Assembly: GCA_008704415.1 (NCBI GenBank)
Contig: VXIS01000185.1
Location: 29,515 to 93,514 of the forward strand
From: Sphaerosporella brunnea
Taxonomy: Eukaryota; Ascomycota; Pezizomycetes; Pezizales; Pyronemataceae
Length of the DNA stretch: 64,000 bases
Direction of reading: 5' to 3'
This document shows positions 1 through 10,227 of the stretch, in pieces (the first letter of the stretch is position 1; every line of letters begins with the position of its first letter). Below the pieces are notes generated by a model, which had not been told where the DNA came from, ran no database searches, and worked only from the letters and a program-made list of their open reading frames with translations. Made by a program: the position numbers and the translations under genes.

Positions 1-260
1 AAGTCAAGCAGAAGCTTGCGGATCTGGACATCGGGGTATTTGGCGTGGATCTCAGCCTCGGCGGCGTTGAGCTTCTCTTGAGAACGGCCGGCAAGGATGA
101 TGAGTTTGGGAGACTTCGAGGCGATCGTGATGGCGGCTTCGAAACCGATACCACCAATGGTGGGACCAGTGATCAGGATCACTTTGCCGCGGATTTGAGC
201 AGCGAAAGTCGTGGCCACCTCGTTGGCGGTGGTGTGCTGGCTGTAGCCGGTGACGGTCAT
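1..260 (-). CDS. Short-chain dehydrogenase/reductase, N-terminal part (runs off window)
   Basis: Reading the minus strand from the ATG at 260-258 gives 86 open codons to the window edge. The N-terminus shows a classical SDR Rossmann start: a beta strand VILITG followed by a glycine-rich turn of the form TGPTIGGIG (TGxxxGxG), then a second strand ending in LAGRS, where the Arg-Ser after the strand favours NADP(H). This matches the retinol-dehydrogenase/WWOX-like SDRs common in fungi, which reduce or oxidise small carbonyl or alcohol substrates. The catalytic Ser-Tyr-Lys would lie beyond the edge, so activity and substrate cannot be judged. No intron is visible in this part. A TATA-like TTTATAAGG on the same strand sits at 387-395. 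Confidence 0.85.
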   Translation of the reverse strand, partial: MTVTGYSQHTTANEVATTFAAQIRGKVILITGPTIGGIGFEAAITIASKSPKLIILAGRSQEKLNAAEAEIHAKYPDVQIRKLLLD

Positions 261-1036
261 TGCTGAGGTGACTTTGGGGGAGCTTGGAACTTGGAGCTTG
301 GAGCTTGCAGTTGGAGCTGGAGCTTTAAAGAGCTGATTTTTGACGATGGGGATGAGGATGCAGGCCGTCCACAGGATCCACCGGACCTTATAAACAGGAC
401 GTCTCAGACCACCACCTCTGGAATACCGACAGCCCACGCGGTGGCCCTTCCTTGGCGAGATTGTGGAAGAGAAAATATATTACCTCGTCACCGCCGGAGT
501 TACCCTCGCGATGATGGCAGTGGCCGGAGATAACGATCCACGGAGTCTCTGGTTTTGGCGTGATTAGATGGGGGTCGTTATTGATATGTTGACTGTGGCT
601 ATACGTCGTTTTTCTTTGCATCGCCGACCTCGACACAGTCAGCTGGCAGATAAGTGTCGGCGGAGATAAATGGCCTTCTTCCACCATGACGATGTCCGGG
701 ACTCGGCCCGTCCCCACTAGTTAGCACTCGGGATGTTGGCCGAGAACAGGGCTCATAGGAATCCCGCTCATGAAATCGGAGTACCACGCTCTCGCAGGCT
801 CTACCTGGATCGAGTTCCCGGAATTCCGGTTATGGTCGCTTCCCTGATTCTTCTTTTCGCTGTCGTCTCTACAGCCTTTGCCACTGATCGCCACGTGAAG
901 CAAGTTGGTGCGATTTATTATTCAGCGCCCGAGGCCAGACAAGCGATACTCTGATTATTGGTAAGTAATTATCTACAAGCCGTTTCAGGAACAAGGCGCG
1001 GCGGTCATTTGAGTAGGCGGCCATAGAAATCTCACC
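261..1036. other. Intergenic, SDR promoter side
   Basis: No convincing gene. It holds the presumed promoter of the minus-strand SDR, with a TATA-like motif at 387-395. The last part (about 960-1036) looks like more decayed sequence of the LINE that follows. Confidence 0.5.
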
Positions 1037-1555
1037 ACACGTGCATCGCGGACCGGGACCCCGACGGGGCCCTATCTGTACCGGACCGGTCGGCGCACCG
1101 ACGACAAGTGCTGGTGGTGTAAGAGTGGCGCCGTCCAGACACGAGACCATCTCTTCAAGTTTTGCAAGAGGTGGAAAAACGAGCAGAGGGTGCTCTGGAA
1201 AAGGGTATCGGAGGACACAAAAGGGGGAGGGCAGAAGCGGTGGCCAGCTACGGCGGCCTCCGCTCTGCTCGCCGATGGCAGGTGCACGGAGGCCGTTATG
1301 GATTTCCTAAGCACTACCAAGGTTGGGGCATGGCCTGACAAAGGCATCCTGTTTTGAGACTTTTTGCTTATGACATGTCACGAATTTCCTTGGTGCGATT
1401 AAACTACATGGTGCGATTTCCTTGGTCTTTTTCCTTAGACGAGCCGCAGGCCTCAGTAGTCGGCTCCGCCGAAGGGGTAGCATAGTCTCTTCTTTCTACA
1501 TATGTCATGGCCGCAAGCGGCCGAATACAATATGATTAAAACAAAAAACAAAATC
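1037..1555 (+). mobile_element. 3' remnant of a Tad-like non-LTR retrotransposon (LINE)
   Basis: An open frame ending with TGA at 1355-1357 encodes the tail typical of fungal Tad1-type LINE ORF2 proteins: a GPYLYRTGRR stretch, then a CCHC-like cluster with CWWC, H and C (DDKCWWC, DHLFKFC), then a Trp-rich basic segment and a short LLADGRCTEAV-type ending. The zinc cluster and tail are intact, but the reverse transcriptase and endonuclease are absent, as expected from a 5'-truncated insertion. After the stop comes an untranslated region ending in an A-rich tract near 1534-1555, the probable 3' end. No C-to-T decay pattern is obvious. It is a dead fragment. Family recognition is from motif memory, without a search. 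Confidence 0.75.
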
Positions 1556-3030
1556 GCGGACCGGGAGAAGGTGTTTACCATCATGTACCACTAGCACCGC
1601 CCACCTCAAGGCTTTATAAAGAGATAACTTGAAAAGTAGAGGTCACTACCATGAGCGTTTAAGCAGGCCTCACGCTGACAGCTACAGGAATTATGAAGGG
1701 AAAAGTGCAACTTGGTGATCCTGGCCCTGAGGTCGAAGCTTTCAAATGCTTTGCAGACTACTTTGTGGAGATCATTGGGAAACACGATAAAGAAGGAAAG
1801 CACATTGAGAACTCAAATCCGACTGCACTTCAGAGCGTTGCATGATTCACCGGACAATTGGCTTCAAATACATTGTTCCGTGCAAAGCCTTGAGCTCTGG
1901 AGCTCTCGGTTCGGTCAGTTTCGACGGAGTGCTCGAGCTCAATGGGAAACTCTTCTCTCGCGTCCTCCGTTCCAATCGAAATATCTCGATGCAATACATT
2001 CTTCTCTCGAATCAACGCAGTTTCCGGAATAAAACGTTCCATTGTTCTATCATCCCTCTCCCTACGACAGGCGGAATAATTATCGATGTGATCCCACTCC
2101 GACTCGGCATCGGCCTCGGCATGGCTGCTACCAGCTACCTAGCTGCCTCAGATATTCAAACTGTGACAATCTTTCAAAAGCAAGCTTTAGCAAAACTAGC
2201 AAAAAGCTACGTACCAACCTATAGCTCGCTGGCTGCTCGAACAGGCCCACTGCAGCTGGGATGAGGAGGCGGTGTTCTGTAAGGATGGTGGAGCATAGGC
2301 CTCGGCAGCCGCCCACGCGGCAATGGCCCAAAGAGACAACAAGGGGCCACTACTCACGGAAGAAAGAGACAACAAGTGGCCGCCACCCCACGCCGTGTCG
2401 CTGCTTATTGACCGGGCTCTTGCATGCACTAAACTTTTGATGTGGCAGTGTAGCTGCAAGCTGCCACCAGGTTAATGATGAACCAAACAACTTTGATCAG
2501 GCACACGGCAGATGCAAGCCAACGGATTATGTCTCACGTTTCGGCTGAATTCATTGGCCATTCTTCTCTTTGTCCTAGCTCTAGGTACGCAACAACATCA
2601 AAAAGAATTATGTATGCCGGCGCCCCCTCGGCCTCTTGCTTCCTGCATCCCGCCCTTACGGGCCTGGATTAAACAGTATGCTTACTGTCAGAGCCGGAAG
2701 GAAACTAGGCTCCCACCTTCCCCCCTGCTATCCATCCAATCAAGGCGGTATCGGTGTATCCTGTACGATAAACATTTTTTCTTCGGAAATCTTCTGGTGA
2801 GGCTGTGAAACCCGCTAATAAGCTACTCTGCATGATGCACAGTTTCCCGAAAGATATGTGCAATCACAGCACCCGACGGCGGATGCTGGGAAACCTACAA
2901 CATGCATCAAGATGCATATGCAGTACTGGTTGATACAGCCCTTCATGGTTTGTTTTTATGTGTCAACACTCAACTACTGCCCCATTGACAACATTTTGCG
3001 GGTTACCTTTTTGGAAAACCCGCACAAGGT
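1556..3030. other. Gene-poor stretch
   Basis: Several ORFs of 60-140 codons overlap here on both strands, but none shows a recognisable motif, intron pattern or clear codon bias. I see no RNA gene. Confidence 0.4.
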
Positions 3031-3405
3031 GTCAGGACCAGTGTTCTCAGTAGCCAGCCCAAACAGCCCAGCCTGCTGTCGGGCCAGCCCGGCTGCCAGG
3101 GTTTTGAGTGATCTCCGGTGAAGACCGGCCACTGCGAGTGGCGGGGTTCAATCGGCGCCGATAAACTTATCAGGATCTGTGATGTTATACTAAACTCCTA
3201 TCGAGTGATCTCCTCCTAGTCATCGTTTTACACGGCGAACATCTTTATGTACTTTTCATTTCATAGCAGTAGTTAACATCACGGTCTTTGTATTTGTCGT
3301 CATTGTGGGCTGCAGCCCAAACAGCCGGGCGGGCTTTTTGATCAGCCCACATCCGCCCAACACAGCCGGCCGGGCGGGCTGGCTGTTGAGAACACTGGTC
3401 AGGAC
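3031..3405. mobile_element. hAT-type MITE with 8-bp target-site duplication
   Basis: The element body is 3039-3397 (359 bp). It starts CAGTGTTCTCAGTAGCC and ends with the inverse GGCTGTTGAGAACACTG, giving terminal inverted repeats of about 22 bp with few mismatches. It is flanked by a perfect 8-bp direct repeat GTCAGGAC (3031-3038 and 3398-3405). A CAGTG terminus with an 8-bp duplication is the signature of hAT transposons. No transposase is encoded, so this is a non-autonomous element. The ends are rich in AGCCAGCCC/GCCGGGC motifs that recur elsewhere in the window. Confidence 0.85.
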
Positions 3406-4282
3406 TATTGCAAGACAGTGAAAAATTTCCGGCCACGCACTACAGAGCCTCGAGAAAAAGCAACCAACTGTCTCACATCCAGAGTACCCACGCTTGTCAA
3501 GCCAGCCAGCCGGGCCGGCTGCATGGGCTGCTTTGGCGGCCCATTGCAGCCCGCCGGGGGTTTGATTCGCACCTCAGTTCGATTAGGTGCATGCATGACT
3601 GTGTCACCTGACGTTATTTCTGTGAATATTTGCGTCTAGATTCAATATCAGGCCTGACCTGTTGGGCGACTAAGCCTCACCTCTCCACGCCCAGGAAGCG
3701 CCCCGGGTCGAAAGCGATTACTTTCATTGGTGGAGAAACGACCGCATAGGCACAGGATCAACAGCTCTATTGCATTGCGAATGTTCGTTGAAGGGGGCTG
3801 AGCAACGCGGAGCGCCGCACGAGGGATCACTCGCGATGAGGCAGCCCGGCTGACCCGGGCTGCCAAGATAGCCAGCCGGGCTATTTTGGGCCGGCTACTG
3901 ACAAGCCTGCATACACCGAAGAGCGGGCAAAGTCACTTATCAAAAGTTGACGACATGATCCAAAGTAGCGCTGTTTGTGAATTCTCTTCTCTTGAGTGAC
4001 TGAGGGGCTCGAGCTTAATGTGAGCAGTCCAGAAGAAGCAAAGAAGATACACTAACAGCCTCCTGAAGTACCTTTCGGCAGTCATGGCAGAGAAACATCT
4101 CCTTATCTTCTCATCGCGGCCCGGGCCAGCTCGATGCATCCTACTTCCCCAGCACACCGCCAGCTGCGATAACACAGGAAACACCTCAAGCGAAATAGGC
4201 CAGGGAAACTGGGGCTTCCCGTCGCTCTATAGGCCGAACGGGCCGATGCCCTATAGCTACAACAGCCACCCATCCAATACCG
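3406..4282. other. Intergenic with related GC-rich repeat
   Basis: Between about 3490 and 3903 two opposed CTTGTCA...AGCC(A/G)GCC ends resemble the hAT MITE termini, with internal CCGGGC-rich inverted motifs, but I find no matching target duplication. It may be an older family member. No gene is supported. Confidence 0.45.
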
Positions 4283-4652
4283 TATTATCCCGGTAATAGC
4301 GCAATTCCACAGATGCCGAAGTATACTGACACGTACCGTTCAGCGGGCAGTGAAGCTGTGTGAGAGGCGGCCGGAAGCGACGTGCTTGGACAGTGCTCGA
4401 CCAGTGGTGGTCGGTAAAACCTTAAACAGAGTGGGGAGATGGAGACCGCGGCGACAGCCTGAGCGCTCGCTCTTCCCCGTCTCCACCTTGTCTCCAGCGT
4501 CTTCGTCGCATTGACGTCTTTTTGACTTTTCGCGTCACGTCTTCGCACTCCAGCTCGCATCGAAACACTTCCCATCCAGCTTCACTGCCCGCTGAACGGT
4601 ACGTGTCAGTATACTTCGGGGTCTGTGCAATTGCGTTATTACCGGGATAATA
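4283..4652. mobile_element. TA-flanked MITE, family A copy 1
   Basis: The body at 4285-4650 (366 bp) has long terminal inverted repeats of about 75 bp. The left end starts TTATCCCGGTAATA and runs through CCGAAGTATACTGACACG and CAGCGGGCAGTGAAG; the right end is its inverse with a few mismatches. TA dinucleotides flank both ends, as in Tc1/mariner-type insertions. The core has no coding capacity. Termini and core resemble the element at 40265-40529. Confidence 0.8.
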
Positions 4653-5198
4653 CGTATGTATGCAATGGATAGAACAGGCCTAGGGGCCTATAGCAACGGG
4701 ATGGGCAACCTGAGAAAGCTTAGCTTAAATACGACACATAAGCCACAATGGCTTGTGTGCGATTCCGCATTGTGGTTGCAACGCCAGGTTTTGTTACAAG
4801 TCCTCATGGACCAATTCATGGTCTGTTACCTCAGGTCGTGACGCTGTCATGACTTCCCGACCAAAGTTGCCGACCGATGTCGCCCCACCCTACGCCATTC
4901 CTTCTCCTGACGGACCACCGTCCGTACCCTCTTCTTGGCATCCCGCTCCCCACCAATGGTCATGCGTCATGCTTCTTGAATCTTGATGAAGTGAGACAAG
5001 CAGTGTGCACAGCAGACAAAAGTTGCCGTTAGCCGTTAAGCCATGGTCCGCGCCAAACCCGCGTCTAATGGTCCAATCGAATGCGCCATTGTTCTAGGAC
5101 CATGACCGATAGGGAGGAAACTTTTTTTTTCCCCCTCGATGTGCGCAGTCGCAGGACCACGATGCGCAGCGTATAAACATGTTTGCACAGATTAGAGA
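4653..5198. other. Intergenic
   Basis: No supported gene, RNA or repeat. Confidence 0.4.
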
Positions 5199-5366
5199 CT
5201 GTCTGCCCACTCAAAAGGGAACGCACAAGGTGAAAGCAAAGGTCTTACTATGGTGAAACGTCAGCAGACAACATTGCAAGGACAATCTTGGAGCCATACC
5301 AGTAGCTAACAGATTAGACTGATGGGCTGAGACTTTTTGCTTTCTCCCTTTTGGGTGGGCAGACAG
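5199..5366. mobile_element. Short TIR element, family B copy 1
   Basis: This 168-bp element starts CTGTCTGCCCACTCAAAAGG and ends with the inverse CCTTTTGGGTGGGCAGACAG. Its interior has GGTGAAAGCAAAGGTCTTA and TGCAAGGACAATCTT, which recur in the same order near 35840-35915. Non-coding. I see no clean target duplication, so the superfamily is unknown. Confidence 0.65.
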
Positions 5367-6004
5367 GCTGTATTAGCGTCGATTGTTGGTTTCCGCGTTG
5401 ATCAGCGCAAGGATAGAGCCCAGCCGCCAACTCTATGGTCTCGATCGGAAGGAAGAAAAAAAAAGAGAGAACAAGAGACGAGACATGCATATGGCAGGCA
5501 TCACATGGGTCACAAAGAGAAACAAAAAGAGACAGACTCTACAGGCATCTCGTAAACGAGAATTTGCATCCGAGGGTGCATAAACAATGTGTGTCAGGGC
5601 ATGCAGTTCAACTTTCTCTCACGCACGCCGGAAAGCCGTGGCGTACAATGAAGGTGAGAGGTCAGATACTCGCAAAGAAGTAGACTTCACCCCTCAATGT
5701 GCGTGGACACTCTCTTCATCCCTGTACTTGCACATCTGTTGGTGATGAGTATTATCCACCAAAGTGTGTTGTTTACAGCGGGAATGACCCCATAAGGAGG
5801 ATACAGGTAGTTTAAAAGCACGCCTTTTCCCCTCCATCCTCGCTCTCAACCTGATCTATACCTAAGCAGACCACGATTTTCGACATACCTATCAACCCAT
5901 CTTTCAGTTTACGTGCAGCCTTCTCCGTACACCAAACGTCCTCAAGTATTGTGACTTCTCCCGACCTAAGCCTATCAAAAACAATCATCTAAAAAACCTA
6001 TTCA
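5367..6004. other. Intergenic, upstream of zinc-finger gene
   Basis: Probable promoter and leader of the gene starting at 6005. The last 150 bases are pyrimidine-rich, as is common upstream of fungal starts. Confidence 0.4.
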
Positions 6005-8144
6005 ATGGTATGTTCTCCAGCTCCCCTTCATCATCATCACAGGTGAGACGGCTCAGAAATGCTGACCTATGGACTCTGGAATTCTGCAATGTCCTCTTCT
6101 CGTACGAGGGGTGGCTTAGATGTTGTGAATCTCGCCAGATCCTTTCTACTGACACCTGAGGAACCCCCCCCCCCCCCACATGATGTCGAGATCCATTATC
6201 GATCCCGTCCGGCACTGTAGCTAACGAAGACTGTAAACAGCCGACAATGAATGTCCCGAACCCTTCCCAAGACGAAAATTCGATCAAGCGTAAGCGTAGA
6301 GCGATGTCTTCCGGAGACAGTTCTCTGGAAGACGTAGGCGACGAAGACGCCGACCTTCGCAAAAGACAAAGACAGGAGAACTTCGAAAGAGATATCACTG
6401 CCGGCAACGAAGGGATTCTCAAATGCCCCATGTACAACAAAGTGACGGAAAGAAACAAGGGCGAACATGTGTGCAGAGGCTTGAGCTTCTTTACAGGGGT
6501 GCAACAACTGTGAGTGTGTGCCTTTCTCACCCGCGTGCGCACGCTCAACTTGGTTATCAGAGAACACTGCATCCAAAACCACGGGGAATTCAGTTGTCCA
6601 ACCTGCTTGCAGAAGCTCCAGAATGATCCAACCCTGATCAGGACCACGAAACTCGAGACAGTTTTCTACGCCGATAGAGCCGGCACAAGGTAAGCAGCCG
6701 ATCCCTACGTGTCTGACCAGCCTTTAGAAGGAACCCAACATTAACGCTCATGACTACCTGATGAAGGCAGCACATATTGAGCATACATTGGAAGCCCTTT
6801 TTCTGCTGCAAAAGTATCTTTAGTTCCACCGCAAAATTCATAACACACCTCAAAACGTCGCACGGACATACCTTTACAGAGTTTGAGATCGTCAAAGCCC
6901 ACAGGATGTACTCGAACCGTGGATGGCCGTTGGCGTACCGTATCAAAATGTTAGGGCAATGCAAATCACAGAAGGATCTAACGGAGTGTGTGCATCCTGG
7001 GGGGAAAAATGTTTTCGATGATGCAGATGGTAAGCGCCCCTTTTGTTCATGGGGTTATTGAAAGCGGCTGAACTGTCAAAAGGACTGCACGAAATAGAGT
7101 CTCCCGTTTCGATTACTACAGAATACCGCGAGCAGTGGAAGTTATTCGGGGCTGGAGACCCCAATGAGGTTATCGGTCTTGATCGCCAGACGACTATCGG
7201 ACAAGAGAGTTCCCTGCCCCCTCCTGACTCGGGATCTGTCATGCCGCATGGTTCTCTGTTGCCGCCTCATCCATCATCACCACCAAACGACGGCCATCTC
7301 GAAAGACAGCTCCTGGGACCAACGGTATCTGGCAGTGGCAGCAAGACTGAGCCCTCTCCGCCCGAGCACAGGCCGTGGCTACCCTCACAATACCGGTCCC
7401 CAAACGTTTACCACTCTCCGGATCCCACGCAGCCACCATCAGCGCTGCCTGTGCCTTTTCACGAGGCCCCTCAACCGCTCCCTTTCCTTGACCCTCGGCC
7501 ATCCACTCCAGAACGAGCAGTGACTGACCGTTACGTGGATGCCCTTCTCCGTGGCGATGTTTTTTTGGGTGGCTCTTCACCGGCGGTCTCTGATATGGAT
7601 GTCGCGATGATTGACGTTGACGCTCCTCCTACTCCTCCTCCTCCTCCTCCTCCCCCTCACAAAAAGGATCCTCCTCTTAGCAGCATCGCGGACGGGGACC
7701 CAAGCTTCGATCTGAACGAACTCTTTATGGGCGTGACCCCGCTCGTTACTATGCATGGTGACAACGAGCGGGATCCCACCTTCTGTTACTCAAAATCCTC
7801 CGATCCAGAAGCCGAATTAGGTAGCCACAGGCCAAACTCCCACCAACACCCAGAGATATGCTGATTACGCGGGATGGCAGAATCCCGAGGGCCAGCAGCG
7901 GCGTTTGAGCCCGCCCAAGAAGCCGACAATGACGAAGAGCAGCGAATGCGGGGTGAATGTGAACCACCAGACCGTGAGCGCCTTTCCCTCACCCTCCAGG
8001 TTAAACTAACAACAATCGAATATAGTTATGGAAGACGATGGTCATGAAATGGGCGAGGAAATGCTCCGCCCAAACCTGCGTACGGAGGATACGTATCGTC
8101 ACCGTGTAAGGTGGTGGGACACTATGGGGCTTGGTTTCCAGTAG
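6005..8144 (+). CDS. Zinc-finger protein with long-loop C2H2 finger, seven exons
   Basis: Proposed exons are 6005-6007, 6241-6509, 6561-6689, 6767-7029, 7083-7820, 7881-7973 and 8026-8144. The phases agree throughout and give 537 residues. Introns are 51-77 bp except the first (233 bp, holding a run of 14 C). After a short basic/acidic N-terminus comes a degenerate finger (C63, H93-x4-H98), a finger with an unusually long loop (C103-x2-C106-x29-H136-x4-H141), and a partial third finger around C147/C148, H161 and H166. The rest is low-complexity, rich in proline, with a run of 8-9 prolines encoded at about 7630-7656. The finger order matches the convergent gene at 10228-11915. A nucleic-acid-binding role is inferred only from the fingers. 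Exact splice sites are by eye; the ATG-only first exon could be replaced by the ATG at 6247. Confidence 0.65.
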
Positions 8145-10227
8145 GCTGGGAGGCTGGCCAGAAGTGGTAAAACGACTCGTGGATGTCAATTTCATTTGTT
8201 TCGAAACTAAACTTATCAAAGCACGTTTTCCTCTAACCTTTGAACGGTCTTTTTTTGTACTCGTTTTGTATAGTTACGCTGGGTTCACTCCCTGTCTGCT
8301 TCCATGTATGACAAGAAAAAAAACCTCACTCCTAGTTTCTTCCACAACAGCGGTTCTCCGCCTCTGCAGCGCCATTTCAAGTTCCTCAACACTATCTTCT
8401 TCTTCTTCCTCTCCCATGGGCCCCCCCGAGCACCCGTCGTCTGGTTGGAGTAACAACACCATCTTTTTCCCTCAAAGTGGCCTTGTTTTTTTTACTTCCT
8501 CGGATGGTGGAAGCGAGTGTGTTGTGTATGTAGCGAATTACGCGTTTTGGAGCTGCGGCGGCTTGGGTGGGGATAGCAGGAAGTGGTTACTGTAAAACGC
8601 GGCGGGTGTCTGAGTTTTGTCAATGGGGGGATCGATAGTGAATACAGAGAGCCACGTGGAATTTGAGAAAATTGGGGAAGGAAAAAGAGAGAAAGGGGGG
8701 GGGGGGTTGTAGTCTTATTGCATTAAAGTCTAGCCTCATATACATGTTGCTTCTTGATGAGTTGTGAAACAGCGCTGCATAGTTTCGACAGCGGTGATTT
8801 TTGCTGGCAGTGGTGCTCGATTCGTGATGGCGAATGATCGACTGGCACCGGCCAGCCAGCAACGCAGTAACATGACAGTTAAAGTGCAGAAATGCTCTAC
8901 ATACCTACTCGCCGGTCGTGTGCTGCGATGAATGGCGGTGGCTTGCGGGAGAGGCGCCGATGTGGTGAAGATCTCGCGAGAAGTAAGGGGAGCATCATCT
9001 ACAGCCCTGTAAATGAGCTGATAGGTCAGCCCATAGATACTTAAGGATATGCTTTTGGTACAGACGGAAAGGCTTCTTCGTTTGGAGTTGCAGATAGGGA
9101 TAAGGCTGTGGAGGACATCGATCGACATCATCGGTGATGGCGATGGGATGAACTGGCGACGGGATGAACTGGCGGGTGCCGTGGAGCCAGAGCCATTGGA
9201 CATCGACATGGAGAAGACTGGTGGCGTCGAGCAGCTGCTGGAGGAAAGGGAGATAGCCTTGTAGGGAACCATAACATCCCGCGTTTGTTTGTAAACACCG
9301 AAAAGACGTCCACAATCAGTAGAGTGTATGTGTCCACATTGCTTGTTGTCCCGACAACGATGGCGAGGCTGAAGGCATCAATATCGTGAGCACTGTGCGC
9401 AGTCATTCTGGTGGATCCTTAGGAGAGGGCAAGGAGGGACGGGTTCCGCCCAAAGTCTGAGAGGAAAGAAACAGGATAGCTGAGGATTCCAGAAGACAAT
9501 AAGCTTCAAGCACCTTCGCGGAACGTGACTAGGGGGGGGGGGCTCTAGAGTTACATCTGCTGCATGTTTCGCCCCGTTGGGAAACATCTCGGCGCCTCTA
9601 TGCGCATGCATGGTGGGAGTGAAAAAGGAAACATACTTGATAGCCCGCCAGCCGCATCAACCAGAGGTAATTTTACTTCCCCCAGTCGTGTGAGAATTGG
9701 GATGAAAGATCATACAGGAAAAAGGTACTCAGATTGTCTCTCGGTGGATCAAAAGAAAAACCAACCGCCATATCATCAAAAGAAATTCCCCCAGATAACC
9801 AAGAAGCAAAAATTCAAGCCTCTACCACCCGCAAAACCCAAACCTAGCCCCTCCATCTATATTCCCAAGCCCATTCCTGATGCGCCATATTCATGCACAA
9901 TAGGTATCGATTCACCCAAAAACAAAAAAAAAAAAAAAAAACATGCCATAGATATACCATGATACCCATGAGAAATTCACCCAGCCGCTTATCCAAAACA
10001 AACGCCCTCCCTCCATTTCAACCTAACGTTCCTTGAAAATTGAAAGAAACAAGGAGAAAAAGAGCGCAAAAATAAAAGTGATAAGAAAAGTGGTAAGAAA
10101 ACAGTTCTGTGGAATCACTTGCCTGAAGTGCGGAAACCCGGGCTATTTCGGTGGGGTCAACGCAGTGCCAGTATACGAAATTTCATTTTGCATCGTCACC
10201 CCTATCACAATAGATTAGTCTTGCGCA
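8145..10227. other. Region between the two convergent zinc-finger genes
   Basis: Tail-to-tail intergenic DNA with simple-sequence runs (G runs near 8695-8706 and 9533-9541, an A run near 9924-9941). ORFs of 60-178 codons on both strands overlap one another and show no recognisable domain. Confidence 0.4.
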
